From the NCBI RefSeq assembly GCF_009017415.1, contig NC_092405.1:2232001-2296000 (forward strand): DNA of 64,000 bases, in the 5' to 3' direction. Shown piece after piece: positions 36,119 to 49,008 of this stretch (position 1 is its first letter; every line of letters begins with the position of its first letter). The position numbers and the translations under genes are program-made. This DNA comes from Aspergillus flavus. Lineage: Eukaryota; Ascomycota; Eurotiomycetes; Eurotiales; Aspergillaceae. The notes beneath the pieces were generated by a model that was not told the DNA's origin, made no database searches, and saw nothing but the letters and a program-made list of their open reading frames with translations.

Positions 36119-38449
36119 GCAGCACGGGCTGCGCGATCACTATAGATCATGACCGGTTTAATATTGAATGATTCAAGGGGTAAAATCTTTAGATATACAT
36201 TATGGGCAACGGGAGCCATTAATTTCATTTGGAGCGATATTTGGGAGATGTTCATTGCTGGGCATTTGATGTGAATCAGCGTCTTCTACATTCTTGCTAG
36301 ATTCTTTTTCTATCTATAAATCTTTTCTCATTTTTTTTGATTCTAGACTTGAACGAGGTCCGTTTCGCATTGGTCATGTCTTATTATTCAGACTGTTTGA
36401 TATATAGCTTTTTGGGGATCCTCCAATGTCAAAATACCCTTGTGTTGCATTTTCATGGTTCTGTCTTCATCGTATCCAACCCTGACTCTCACTAGGTGGT
36501 ATGGCATCGTTACGAAACACGTAGGCATTCCAGAATACCTCGAACACGTAATGTTGAACATGTTCAACCATCACACAAGTACTCCGTACAATGAACAAGA
36601 AATTGAACTTCGCACGCACAGGCAAAAATGCCGACCTACCCGCCGCCCTCCGTAACGGAGCTGTCCGCTCGGCACTTAATGCAGTGGGTTTGATTCAGAT
36701 AACACCACCTGAGTACGGAGCTCTGGCTCACTTACCAAATTCGGTACACAGCTTTAGCCTCAGGGCTGGTGGAGGACACTAAGGAAGGGTCCTCTCCAAG
36801 TTAAATTACGATAGACGCATCTACTTCAAGCTCGGACACTGAGATATATCAAGATCTGCAGAGCTATTGATTGCTTGAGATGCACGCGCCCCGAGATTTA
36901 ATTAACTGCCGACAAGATCATGACCGCCGGTCAGGAGTCGTCGTCCGCTAGTAAAAGTAGTACCATAGTAAAGTACTGGGTACGAAGCTAACATCCCTAC
37001 GAAATGCCGATCTCCACATCCCAGTTTCGCATCATCCAATCGAAACCGTGGCGGGTAGGACGCGTAAGTTCTCCATACTGAGATGACCTCATCGTCGCTA
37101 TAATTAAACCATCGTCTCTAGAGTCGGAGATAGATATATTGGAAGCTGTTGCCCTTCGTGTAACTTAAATTCAGAAGGGTAATGTGGCCAGCTGTTAATT
37201 TCTGGGCTTATTGTTGCCACAATGGTGAGATATGTGTTGCGTACTCGGGGATTGTGGGTGCTTCGACGTAATCTTCTATCTTCTCCAAGGCGCTTTTTAA
37301 GATGCATGCATTGACGGCTCATATTTTACCAATCATCTACCGAGAAATATTTGGTTTGTTGACGCATGTTTCACCCTCGCATATAATGTCGGAAGTAGAT
37401 TCATCTGACAGATGCGTGTCTCAGTTAGGTTCGCATACAAGTATCTCATCTACTGGCTGATATAAAAAGAGTTCATATTGATTGGCCAGGTAATTCAACA
37501 AATACATGGAAATCCCTGACATCATAGTATATTTAGGTACTTTTGTTCTCACGCTTATATCCTCGCATCCTTGCTATCACTTCTATTTCGATCCGCGTCA
37601 TAGCGATCATCTAGATGTATCTGTATGCACCTCTGGAAGCCTCGATCGCATCTGATGGAGGTTTTCAGATAAATATCCGAAGATCCCTAATGTGCGGCTC
37701 ATTGGATAGGAACGCTAGTCCATTGGAGATAATGATGACATGATCTCTTTTGGTAGAGATAAGAAGATCGTAGATATGACTTCACTGGTAGTGGTAATCT
37801 TATCCAGCTTTAACTGTTCACTACTGTCCTTAATCTCTTACTTTGTTAATGATGAAAAGCTTAATAAACCTGAGCCGATCAATTGAACACTAACAAACAT
37901 ATATCATAAACCTTCATAAGTACAGGGAAAACACAGTTCTGAATATAGCGGTTTATGATCAAAGTAACCCAAGGCCTACCTGAATGCCTGATACCCTCAG
38001 TATAATGCTCCAATTTCACGGGAGCATACTATATCCTCAATGATCAGAGCGTCACTAAGTTGAGTAGTTGCTTGTCACGCTCTCCCTATGTGATATCAAA
38101 GGAAGTATTCGGCCAAGCCAAGCTCACGTATAGACCATAGAAGCATGGAACTCTAAAAGCGCTCGCCCTTATGATCGAAACATTTGAGGTAACCATGATC
38201 ATTCTCAATGATACCGTCTAAAGCTCAATAATTAGAAGAGGCACTTGCTTGTATGTATATAAGATAGAAGAGAAACTCACCCAGCCTGAATCGCGTTGCC
38301 TGTAATGCGTCCGGTCCATTAGCACGTTCGCAATCGAGCTGTGGATAGCGACGTGGTTGCCAAATGGAGCATTTAGAATAGTAGGCGAACCCATTCCCAC
38401 TATTTATAGTTAGCTAGGACATCTTCGAAGATATATTTTATAAAGTCGA
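36119..38449. other. Intergenic region without a supportable gene
   Basis: About 2.3 kb between the mutase and the small secreted protein gene, 3' to both. It is AT-rich and has TACTCCGTA-type motifs near 36579 and 36713. No coding exon seen. Confidence 0.5.
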
Positions 38450-38737
38450 TTAACGGCGCGGGAGTACATGCTTATTCTGTGATTTGAACAGGGAATAGCA
38501 ATGGTTCAAATCTAATTTGGAAGTGATTTCGGTCCCATCGCCAGCTGTGCAGGTTGCAACCAGGTGATGAAGCGCATCACCTGGCTTCGCGTCATCCTTG
38601 GGCTTCCCGTCGAGCTTGATGTCTCTGCAGGAGAAACTGAAGTTACCTGCCTTCGGGTCAACGGGCTTGTCCAGTTCTCCAAACGGCGTAGCCAGGGCTG
38701 CCAAAGGCAGGACGAGGAAGGGTAGAAGTAGACGCAT
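38450..38737 (-). CDS. Small secreted protein with one CVNH-like repeat
   Basis: Single exon, 95 aa. A clear signal peptide MRLLLPFLVLPLAALA is followed by a mature part of about 78 residues with three Cys. The stretch NFSFSCRDIKLDG, then LVATCTAGDGTEITSKLDLNHC, resembles one half of a cyanovirin-N homology (CVNH) domain, a sugar-binding fold usually made of two such repeats. Here the protein stops soon after the first half. I searched the following 200 bases of this strand by eye for the second half and did not find it. It may be a short family member, a half-lectin that dimerises, or a truncated gene. A TATA box lies about 75 bases upstream. The role could be carbohydrate binding outside the cell, by inference. 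Confidence 0.7.
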   Translation of the reverse strand: MRLLLPFLVLPLAALATPFGELDKPVDPKAGNFSFSCRDIKLDGKPKDDAKPGDALHHLVATCTAGDGTEITSKLDLNHCYSLFKSQNKHVLPRR

Positions 38738-39968
38738 GGTGTGTAGCTTTAGTAAACTGATGGTAGTGAGCTTGATGATCTGTATGCTTCTAGAGGGTAT
38801 CCATAGGGCCTATTTATATTATCCTCAATGTATTGTTGTTGGAGTGGACATTGTATCTGATAAGCGGCTTGAATACATTTTTTCTTGAGATTTGACACTC
38901 CCTGTGAGGATGGTTTCTTTGTTAACCTATATCCCAATGCCCCGTCCTTGTCGGGCAAACTGGGCGACGCCACGCGGGCACTGGGACTATGCCTTTAATT
39001 AAAATCTTTAGACAGGAGAAAATTACTTCCACTGCGATTCTTGACCTGCCAAGCTCTTCGGTGTGCTAGAAATTAGAAGGCGTAAAGTTTTTTGTGAAGA
39101 CTATCCAGATTCGAGATATCAAGGGGGCGGGTAATGAAGAACTCAAATCTCAGCATACTCATATTGGCGAGAACGGGCAAAAACAATTGGAAGATGACAC
39201 GGGCTCACATTGGGTAATATCATAAAGAGATGGTCTTCTAATTTCCCCCATCTTCTCTTTCCGGGGAACAACTCTCCGACGTTGTCTAGATGAGCAATAC
39301 ATGATCACGCCCGGCCGGGTATGTAGTATTCCCATTAGGTTCTAGACACACCGTGCTAAATATGGCAGTTCTATTTTGGAGTAACTGAGATTGTCTTTGA
39401 AGGAACATGTTTGTGCATTCCTAGACACTAACTATTTTGAGCGTGTTTCTTCAAGTCTTGTGTTTTGTGTGGAGTTTTAGTGTACTCATTTACTCTGGTT
39501 AATATGATCATGCTGATTCCTAATGGTCCCGTGCCCTACTACCTTAACCGGTAAATAGTACTTAAATAATGTTCCGGTTTTGACCGAATGTCCTCTCTTT
39601 TGGGGCGGTGGGAAAAGCTCCCTAAATAAGGTGGCGGTGTACATTTGACCAAGTTTTGTTCCACTTTAACGGATACTCCGTTGCCTGATCTATCATCCAT
39701 CCAGTACAGAACTGGTTGTACGACGAGAATTGGGGAAGACGCACTTAATTGTCCGAATCTTTGTATTGGTCTCTGCAAGGGTCTAGGTACTGATCCTCCA
39801 CACCATTCTTTATAAGCCAGATCCAGACCACCCGCTTAAAGTGAAACATACGTTGCGGTTGATCTATTATTGGAAGAAGTAGCCTGGAACTTGTAAGACA
39901 CCCGGCTTATTATGGGTGCTCTGAATTTCATGCGACCCATTCCAGAAGCTTGCCAGTCCCACTCGAGT
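38738..39968. other. Intergenic region upstream of the small secreted protein
   Basis: Holds the promoter of the secreted protein (near end) and the 3' flank of the 569-aa gene. No further gene seen. Confidence 0.5.
38811..38818 (-). promoter_or_regulatory. TATA box of the small secreted protein gene
   Basis: On the minus strand this reads TATAAATA, about 75 bases before the start codon, a normal core promoter distance. Confidence 0.6.
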
Positions 39969-41914
39969 CTAGGTGCCTTTATACCATTCACCCAATGGTT
40001 TCCGCCTAAGCGAGGCCAATCCAAAGTCTTCAGCCTTGTCTTCCACCTGATGATAGAGCTCAGCCATCATAGTGTTGACTTGATTCTGAAATTGCACAGA
40101 TGCTCGCATGACATGCTGGCTTGGCTCTCGTTCCTATGCAACTGGTCAATGAGAGACAGAGCCCAAAGGGCCATGAAAGACGACTTACGTTACTGGCGGG
40201 TTCCAAGCGGCCGCCATGTGGATCTACCAAATTGTCTTGTCCATTATGCTCCTTTGGACTCGTAGACACCATCAAGTCTGGCTCTACAATAGGTGCCCCT
40301 TCACATTGACTACTAACAAGACATCGCAGCGCTGCGTCAGCTTCTCGGTACAACATGGCGCCAATTCGGTCCATCTCTTCTTTAGAGAACATCAAGGCAT
40401 TAGGCTCTGCCACGCCATCCTCGATCTGAAACAAAAGAACCGAGGCGGCTATTAGTCCTTGCTGTGATTTTCTCTATCGATTGCACATACCTGTGTGGCG
40501 GGCAGTGGAGGCTCAATTGCAGTATCATCGTTGGGTGTGCCTCTATGGCTGTGTGTGTATGACGCATCATGCTGATCACGTTCGATGCTGCTGGCGGGCA
40601 AGTCGCTTCCCTCACCCATATCATATTCATCGCCTTGGTGGTTTCTGTCAATAATTTCGGGAAGAGGCGACGAGCTTCTTTTACCAGAGCCTGTCCTGAT
40701 ATTCCTGCTTGAAGTTATGTCTAAAGACGCCGCATCGCAAGCCTTATGCGGTAGTTCAGCTTCAGATTTTTGGGGTTCGGCATCAGAGCCCTTGTTATGG
40801 CGGACTGTAAATCCAACCTGCTCGCCATGTGGTGAAACAGACGTGTCGATCTTACTGCCTTCTGTAGTCTTAAGGGTCTTCCTTGCAGGTTCTGTCATTG
40901 GGCTTGCTAGCAAACTGGGGTTCTCATCTAAACATATGTCGGTAAGGCAATCAGGAGACTGAGCTGGAACTTGGAATTGTCTGGGCGTTATCATCTGCGC
41001 TCGAAGCTCGAAGTCGACGTCTGCACTTGCTGACTTAGGCAGGGTTGGGGCATGTCCCGTGTTGTCTATCAAGCACATTATTAGCACGCTTCAGTCACAC
41101 ACGTCAGAAGGAGGGGGCGGTGATTTCAGATACCAGTTGTGATCCCCTCTTCTAAGTAGGGGCTATTATCGGCCAGAAATCTGTCTGCTGAGAAAGCCGC
41201 AGGAAGAGTTACATTAGAGATATTTGTTCCCCGTGGATAACAACACAGGGAGTGTTCTGAAGCGGGGTGATTACCAGAGGCCACAAAGAACTGCCTCGCC
41301 CTTTCCCATGCTGTGTTGATGGAGTTTTCCCATCGCGATAGGGAGTTTTTTGATAAGAACGAGAACAGAGAGTGTGCCTTCAGTGAATGATACAGCGGTT
41401 CGGCACAGCACGCCACTAGTGGCTTGACAGGAGATTGCCAGTGAATGCCTTTTGACAATGACCCTAACCCAAGATAATCAGTGTTAACAAAGGATTGATA
41501 GTCACCAGTTGCAATTAGCGGATCTGGTCTCTCCACATCTGCACTAGTTGGTGATGAGGATTGTTTTCTATGGGTCATGCGGCCCCATCGTAATTCTTCA
41601 GATGGAGATAGGCTATGCGCCTCAATGGATGGAGACACAGAGAAAGAACGGCGATTTCTTTGCCAACTTCCACGTGATGGGCTCTCACTGAACAGTGAAT
41701 GCAGATCTTTATCACAGCTGGACCCATCAGAGTATGCATATGGAGAGAAGCTATTCGAGTCTACAGATGCACTCTCGTTGTTCTCACTGTCGCTCTGATC
41801 TGTATCTTGCTCCTGCCGTTCAACGAACCTGGTATGTCGCAAGAACAATCTTTCCAGACAATCGTGGACATCACTCTCGCCCAGTGTAACACGGGTAGGT
41901 TTATATCGAATCAT
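39969..41914 (-). CDS. Unrecognised 569-aa protein, four exons
   Basis: Exons on the minus strand: 39969..40085, 40189..40425, 40491..41065 and 41134..41914 (1710 nt). All introns have GTA-type donors and AG acceptors and keep phase. The start gives MIRYKPTRVTLGESDVHDCL. I recognise no domain. The first 110 residues are Ser/Asp/Glu-rich; residues 130-255 contain hydrophobic helices (YHSLKAHSLFSFLSKNSLSRW, AWERARQFFVASGNH) and look folded; the middle is disordered and polar. The C-terminal 118 residues form a helical segment (EEMDRIGAMLYREADAALRC, TMMAELYHQVEDKAEDFGL) that could be a coiled coil. No membrane or signal segment. The preceding 80 bases are also open in frame without an ATG. Confidence 0.75.
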
Positions 41915-43298
41915 GATGTCTGATGCTGTGGATATGATGTTCCTTTCAATGAGAGCAGCCCCGTCAATTAACGATGAGAGGGTGGTGTAGTTGGATATGG
42001 TAAATTATAAGTACGCCCTCCCATATATTGAAGCCAATGGGCACGGCCAAGGAATAAATTATTGCAAGTCACTGCTATGAAATTACAGGTGTTGAATCTT
42101 CAAGGAAAGTGCGATGGTGAATCCGTAAGCAGTATGCTCCTAGTACTATGTATGCCTTACAAAGAATGAATAAGTGTTCTACGAGATGTATTCTTGTCGC
42201 ATTCCCAATCTAGGTAGTAGTTCCTCGTATTCGTCTCCCTTAATTTTGTCGTATCCAGCTTTATTCGAGTCACGATGTCTCTGGTAGTGTAGACTACAAC
42301 CACGGGATAGAGATGGATATATAATAAGCCGTGGAAGTGGAGCCGTGGCTGTACCCTGTAGAGGTAGGTGGTGGTATCATGTATGGAGTTATATTATTAT
42401 TATGAGTTTAGTTTTTATTAGAATTCAATTAGATTATTATCAAAAGAACATGTGTTTACTATTCAACCAAGCCAACGGCAAAGCCGAGGTCAAGAGGGCC
42501 TGCAGGACCAATGTAAATTCCTTGAACAGAAAAAGACAAGAAAAATCAAATCCAGTCAAAAGAAAATAGAATTAAGCCGGACGATGGATCTTCGGACACT
42601 GCCAGCTTGTCTCTAGGCAATCACTTATTTACTACTACTTTTACTTACATACTAGTACTGGAAGAGCTATGGATGCGGTGCTAATAATAAACTGATTTCC
42701 CAAAGGAGGACATCCTGACAACCTCAGGCTGCCAACCTTCAGCCTCTTTCTTGAATCTCCTCTTTTTTACCTCCTGTTCTCACCCCTCGTTCACCTCTAT
42801 AGTTCTTTTTTATTTTTTCTTTTCCTTTTTCTGTTTTTTTTTTCTTCTCCCTCTTCTCCATTCGTAATCCGATCGTTTCGCTTCTTTTCTGTTTCCTATT
42901 CTTTTATTTCCTCTCGAATTTTATTCTGGATTTGAAAGAGAGTTCAGGATACAAGTTCTATCTATACCTACGAGTGTCGTTAGTTGTATCATGTATCATC
43001 CGCAACTCCCCCGACCGCCGCCATAGTCCGTCGGCCACCCCTCTATATTCGCAGGAGGCTCTACTCTATTATTATCTCTCTCCTACACTCCCTTTCTTGA
43101 CCACCACCATTTCCCCTCGTCCTCTTCCTCCTTTTCGCTCTCCATCCTTTTTTATTTCCCTCACCCTCTCGGGTATCACGGCGTGGTGGATTCTCTGGCT
43201 ATAAGCCGCGCCCAAAAACCCCGTCCGCCCCCCGTATCTCTTTTTCCGCCCCCCTTTCGACCTCCATCGTGATCTCTCCATAACCACCTGTGCCCATT
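41915..43298. other. Divergent region with long pyrimidine leader of the kinase gene
   Basis: From about 42740 to 43298 the + strand is very T- and C-rich, as expected for a 5' leader of the PDK1-like gene. The remaining part holds the promoter of the 569-aa gene. No other gene supported. Confidence 0.5.
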
Positions 43299-45906
43299 AT
43301 GGATGGGGATCTCAGCCTATCCCAAGCCTTGGGAGGCCTACGGATTGCAAACCCGGACGATTCGTCGTTACATTCTTCCGAGGATGCGACCACTCCCGCC
43401 CCGACTGCTGCTTCTGAACCACCAGCAGATTCCGAATCTACGCGCGAATCGACTCGGTCCGAACAACTAGACGATCATCTGTCGACAACACCACCCCAGC
43501 CGTCGATACCACCTTCCACGGAATATCTTCACGATGCCCCAGCTACAACTGAGCCGTTGGCTAAGCCAGTTGAGAATCCAAGTTCAACATATCTTCCTCA
43601 GACCGATTCACCGCAGCAAGCTGCCCAACAATCTCCCGCCTATATTTCCCAACAACCATACCCTCAACCATCACAACAGAACCGCTCTTTGGGCTCCTCT
43701 CGTCCTTTGTCGGGCCTCTACGCGTATGCGAATGGGTCTACGTCGACATTAGCGGCCCGGGAGGGTTCTTATCGGATTCGTACCGATTCCGCTGCATCGT
43801 CCGCCTCCGAAAGCCTGGCCCGGGCGGAATCCCGTGGTGGTTCTGCAGCTTACCAGGCAGGAGTGCCAGTACGCGATAATAGCCACAGTGATCGGTCATA
43901 TAGGACAGCGCAGCTACCGATAGGCAATGGGCCCATGGTGATGCGCCAGCCGTCCCGTGCTCGCGCGCGTCCGTCGGGGGCTCCACAACTCGCTGGACCC
44001 CCGTATGGGGTGGAAAATGGCCAATCCTCGAACGGCGAGGACTGGCATGACCGAGGTGCCGCTGTTGCAGTGAGGCAAGAGATTGATGCCAACGGGAAGC
44101 CTGTTGCTCGTTACATCAAAAAGGGCGTCCGCGACTTTTCATTCGGAAGCACACTGGGGGAAGGCTCATACAGCACTGTTGTGCTCGGGACAGATCGTCA
44201 AACGCTCAAGGAATACGCTATCAAGATTTTGGACAAGAGGCACATCATCAAAGAGAAGAAGGTGAAATATGTGAATATCGAGAAGGATACCCTGAATCGG
44301 CTTACCGAACATCCTGGAATCGTCCGACTTTATTATACCTTCCAAGATGAACGCTCGTTGTATTTTGTGTTGGATCTTTGCAAGGGTGGTGAATTGTTGG
44401 GAGTGCTGAAACGCATGACCACTTTTGACGAAGAGTGCACGAGATTCTATGGGGCTCAGATTCTAGACACTATAGACTATATGCATAGGCGTGGCGTTAT
44501 CCATCGCGATCTGAAGCCGGAGAACGTTCTTCTTGACAGCCAGATGCACATCAAAATCACAGATTTCGGTACAGCAAAGATTCTCAAGGGCCAGCGCAAA
44601 CCAGATCCGAGCACGAGTGGGGTGCCACCATTGGAGTCGACAGACATCCCTGAAGAAGAGCGTGCAAGTTCCTTTGTTGGTACGGCTGAGTATGTCAGCC
44701 CCGAACTATTAACAGACAAGAATGCGTGCAAGGCAAGTGACCTGTGGGCATTTGGCTGCATCATCTATCAACTCTTGGCTGGTCGCCCCCCTTTCAAAGC
44801 AGCGAACGAATACCTGACTTTCCAAAAAATCGTCGGACTCGAGTATGAATTTCCTCTCGGTTTCCCTGCTGTTGCCCGTGACCTCGTCGAGCGTCTTCTT
44901 GTATTGGACCCGACTCGCCGGCTGCCAATCGAACACATCAAGAGCCACGAGTTCTTCCGGGGGATGACCTGGGGCCCGGATTTGTGGAAACAAAAAGCGC
45001 CTCGTCTCAAAGCTTATGTTCCTCCACCTCGCGAACCGATCAAATTGAACGGAGCGGGTGAAGGGGACGCCTTCTCTGCGGGCGTCAACGCAGGACAATC
45101 AAGTACCAACAATGCCAATCCTAGAGTAGTCCCCAGACTTGTCACGGAATTGCCGCCTCCAAGCCAGCTCGATATTGAATGGTCGCCGGTGCTTACTAAA
45201 AGCAATGAAAGGATATTAAAACTGGGAAATCTCTTGGTACTGTCTTCGCCAGCTGTGCATAGCCCTTCCACCAAGAGTGGGAGTGGCGAGAGCGAAGCGC
45301 CGAAAAAGTTCTCCCGCTTCTTCGGGGGAAGCACAACGAAGAAGCGGCAGAGGCTGGTCATGGTCACCTCCTCTGCACGTATTATCATGGCTGCGGCTGG
45401 TGGGGATGAGAAAAAGGCAAAGCTGGAGATTTCTCTGCTATCTCCAGGAACACACTGGCGCTCCTCAACGGATTCGAAAGGTTTCTCTTGCTGGGTCGTT
45501 GACACGGTATGCTTATCCTTACATGTGGCATAGCTGAACTGATGCTAACCTGCGTGTGTAGCGTGACAAACATTACGTTTTCGAAGACCCTAAACCATCA
45601 TCTAGCAACGCAGGCGCGACTGCTGCCAACTCGCAGGAATGGGTCGATTCTCTGGATCGTGCACGAGAGATGGCTTTAACTCAGCAAGCGAACGGAACAT
45701 ACTCGGCTGACGAGGCTTTCCGTGACATATCGTCCGAGCTGTCGAGCCATGCCAACACATTGGACCGTAGCTCTGAGGTTCACCATGAGAACCCACCTGG
45801 ACGAGCCACTTTAGTTAAGCATCAACCTTCAGATTCGGATTCCGTCAAGGGCAAAAAACGGTTCAGTAGACGCCATTCAAAGAATGGCCTGGCAGCCGTT
45901 TTCTAG
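43299..45906 (+). CDS. PDK1/Pkh-type AGC Ser/Thr kinase
   Basis: Two exons, 43299..45506 and 45562..45906 (2553 nt, 850 aa). The start ATG gives MDGDLSLSQALGG; three codons upstream in the same frame lack an ATG. A 270-residue Ser/Pro/Gln-rich disordered N-terminus precedes the kinase domain (about 280-565): GEGSYS, YAIKILDKRHI, HRDLKPEN near 401, DFG near 421, the FVGTAEYVSPE activation segment, and WAFGCIIYQLLAGRPPF. The C-terminal region (about 635-775) contains a PH-like domain (ILKLGNLLVLSS..., HYVFEDP). This layout fits 3-phosphoinositide-dependent kinase 1 and yeast Pkh1/2, which phosphorylate AGC kinases such as Ypk and Pkc1 in sphingolipid, cell-wall and eisosome signalling. A. nidulans has PkhA and PkhB; which one this is was not determined. 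Confidence 0.93.
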
Positions 45907-47058
45907 ACGACTTGTTCGCCAGAACTCACAGAAGACTTCCCTCGGCGACGGCCGCAGGTTAGATCTTTCCAACCAATGTCTGAGCGTCACATTTATCTAA
46001 CATCTCCCGCGTCTGACATCGGGGTTGGTTACTGCGCAGGATCGCAACTTTAAATTTTCTTTCTCTGGTCCCGGACTATAACACAGTTTCTTTGCTTCTA
46101 CCTGATGTCTCCGGGCTGATGTGACTTGCATACTTTCTATTGTTGACAGGTCTTGGAGTATCACTGATATGGACCCTCAACCAATCACTGTTATTTCCTT
46201 TGTCGGGCATTTGCAGCAGTTCCTTTTGTGATGTGATTTTCTATTTTGCCTTGCATCTTTGCAATGATGAGCGTGTTTCTTTTCTTAAGATCGCTGCATT
46301 TAGATGGGCAGGAGTACGCATATATCCCTCATCTGGCATCTATTTTTCTTTTCGCTTTGTATTGTCTTGCTTCCTCTTCTGTTTACCTTCTCCCTTCCTT
46401 CTTTTTTCCCAACATCATTCTCTCCTCTACATATTGAGATATATATCTTCGCTTGGTCGAAACAGACGATCCACAGAGCCTTGTCGGATAACGCTTTGTC
46501 GGTGTACAGAGTTCAATACAGAAAACAATCAGGATAGCCCCCTTTTTCCGGCTCCGACATCTACTCATTCCTGCTTCAGGTTCCGTTTGCTATTATACCA
46601 TTCGGTTTGTTCCACTGAGCGGATTTTTTTTTTCTTTTCTTGTTTTCTTTCCATAGGAGCTGAATTGATTCCCCTACTATGCGTCTCTCCACCCTGCCAG
46701 ATTCCCCATCTCCATGTTCCTTTCATTCTACTCGATTTCACCCACATGCATTTCCGTTCTTGTTAAATAGCTTTCCCCTTCAATGGTATTTGATATAGTC
46801 GAATTCAAAAATTTCCATTCTGGTTGGATATCTTGTGACTAGCTACTTGCTGTGGACTTGCTCCTATATATCTCTGGGATTGCGTGGAAAAGTCAATTGT
46901 TCTACTGGCTATGATGTTATATCTAAAAATCTGTACTTCTTTCAATCTTAGAAAAAAAGACATCCAAAAAAGGAATATCTACCAAAAATTATATTCAATA
47001 TGTACATCCGTAACATCATACTCATGACAAAAGGCATTATATATAGTGTAAAACAGGA
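45907..47058. other. Convergent 3' intergenic region
   Basis: Between the stop codons of the kinase and the ACR-2-like factor. T-rich patches at 46350-46420 and 46610-46660. A 208-codon open frame at 46140-46766 is low-complexity, Phe/Ser/Leu-rich, and has no family signal, so it is not called. Confidence 0.5.
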
Positions 47059-49008
47059 TCATATAAACAACCAATCGATGCGCGAATCATCCAATTCCTG
47101 AATCCAGTCGAAATCGTCCTCACCATCATCATGAACAAAAGACCCAAAGGGATCACCATCCTGCTGCTGTTGAGCCCGTCTCGAGTCCCGCTTCTGCCAC
47201 ATCAGACTTAGAACCCAGGCTGCGTTGCGGACGTTCACGGATGTGACATCGTAATAAATTGCGCTGAGGGTCTGGAGGAGGATTGGGCGGAGAGAAGGGT
47301 CGGTGCATTCTGCGCCGGCGATGAAGGTCGGCCAGATAAGGCATTTGAAGTGGTCGTCTGCGACGGGGATTAGCGGGATTTGTTGAATTAGGAGGTTGGT
47401 GATGGCTTTGTGGTCGGGTGGGAGGCCTGGGATGGTGGATTTTGCGCGGCCGTGGGCGCGAGGGCGGGAGAGGACGCGGCTGGTGTAGAGGTAGACGGCG
47501 GCGCGCCAGATGGTTGCTAGTGCGGTTCGGACGGAGAGGTCGGGGAGGTGGAGGAAGCTTTGCATTTCTTCGGCCCAGGCGACTGGGTCAAAAGCTTGGA
47601 TGTGTTGCAGGAGGGCTGTTGGGGGTTGGAGGAGGGGGTTCGAGCCCTTTGGGAGGAATGTCGAGGAGTAGTTCATGGCGGGTGGGTTGGTGCTGGGGTC
47701 TGGGTCGACGCACCAGCCCTCGTGGACGAAGAAGATGACTTCGAGGAGGTAGGCGGGACATCCTATCCAGGCGGTTTCTTCGAGGCGTTTCAGCGTTTCC
47801 GGGCCTATGTCGGAGGAGTAGAAGGGTTTGGAGAGGGAGCCGGGCCTTGCGAGTGTAGCGCCCATGACTTGCATGCTGGGGGTAAATAGTTAGCGATGAG
47901 GAAGACGGAGTTCCTCTGTGAGTGTTGACTTACATGAGACAACTGTCAAATACGAATGCGTCCAACCAGTCGATCATGCGTTGTGTTGGACTAGATGGGC
48001 TTTTGCTTTGCCGGCTCACCAAGAGTTTCTTGGCGCCTTCCAGATGGTACTTCCATGCGCCGTCGCCTGATTCAATTGCATCCATCAAAGCAAGAACCAT
48101 GATCACTGCTAGGGTCTTGGTATCGTTCTGTTTGAGAGGGTCTTGCAAGTCCAGTGACAGTTGACGGAGAGTGCGTTGTTTCAATTTTAAGAATTGTTCA
48201 TAGAACTTGGAAGCTGGGCGTCGTGACATGGAACTGATCACCGCCTTTTCAACATCCTGCGGGGATGGAAGGGCCCCAGTGACCGAAGCGCCATCCGACA
48301 GCCACGGTGTCGGTGAGAAGTCACAGCTTGCTAGTAACGCATAGTGTAGAGCCCCAGTGGCAGCAAGCGCATGGGCGAGAACGGGGGAGTCACCCACTAA
48401 GACCGTTAGATCGCGGTATGGATTCCGAACGTTGGAATAGAACGCAAGACAGCCCACTACATTCTGGTGGACTTGAAGAGAAAGTCAGCTATATGCACCT
48501 CGTATCCTCTCTGGGGAAAAATGATCTAGAACTCACAGTGTGAGATGTAGAACCTTGATACCGAATCCATGTCTTTGAATAAAGGATCAACCATGCCCCG
48601 CGGCGTGGGAACATGATCCACCACGGAAATGCTCGTCTCTGGAATAATCAAGTCGAAATTGCTTCCCCACTGTGCCGCATCAGGGGTATTATCAGAGGCC
48701 AATGTCTGGGGCACATCGTACGAACCAGTATCCAAACTGTCCTGACCCTGGGCGCCAACTTCGGGAGGCGGGGGATCGGCGGCAGCATTAGAATCATCCT
48801 CACTACTGCGATCTGAAGTGTTCTGCGCAACATCATCAAAGCTGCGTCCCATCATTTTTCCCCGACTGGCCACACCACCTTTCACCCAGACGAGGGGTTT
48901 CTGATAGCCCAGGCATTCTTTCCCCGCATCCCGACACTTTCGACACGTAGGGAGGCCATTATCGCAGATGATGCGCCGGCGACGACAAGTGTAGCAGCCT
49001 TTCGTCAT
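47059..49008 (-). CDS. Zn2Cys6 transcription factor, acriflavine-sensitivity (ACR-2)-like
   Basis: Three exons on the minus strand: 47059..47875, 47934..48471 and 48537..49008 (1827 nt, 608 aa). The zinc cluster starts almost at the N-terminus: MTKGCYTCRRRRIICD with Cys at residues 5, 8, 15, 22, 25 and 32 (CX2CX6CX6CX2CX6C). It is followed by CLGYQKPLVWVKGGVASRGK, a segment I associate with ACR-2-like regulators. The rest is the helical Fungal_trans_2-type domain (LAHALAATGALHYALLASCD, ALMDAIESGDGAWKYHLEGA). The C-terminus is acidic (DDGEDDFDWIQELDDS), possibly an activation region. Probably a nuclear DNA-binding regulator; targets unknown. The acceptor of exon 2 (CAAG then TCC) is less typical, but the phase fits. 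Confidence 0.88.

Noticed and set aside
38218..38400. Second half of the CVNH-like domain in a downstream exon
   Set aside because: The translated segment shows no Cys or LDLN-type pattern of a CVNH repeat and has no clear acceptor linking it.
36119..38449. Degraded transposon
   Set aside because: The stretch is AT-rich, but I found no terminal repeats, target duplications or transposase fragments, so there is no positive evidence.
46140..46766. 208-codon plus-strand open frame
   Set aside because: Phe/Ser/Cys/Leu-rich translation of a T-rich 3' region with no family signal.
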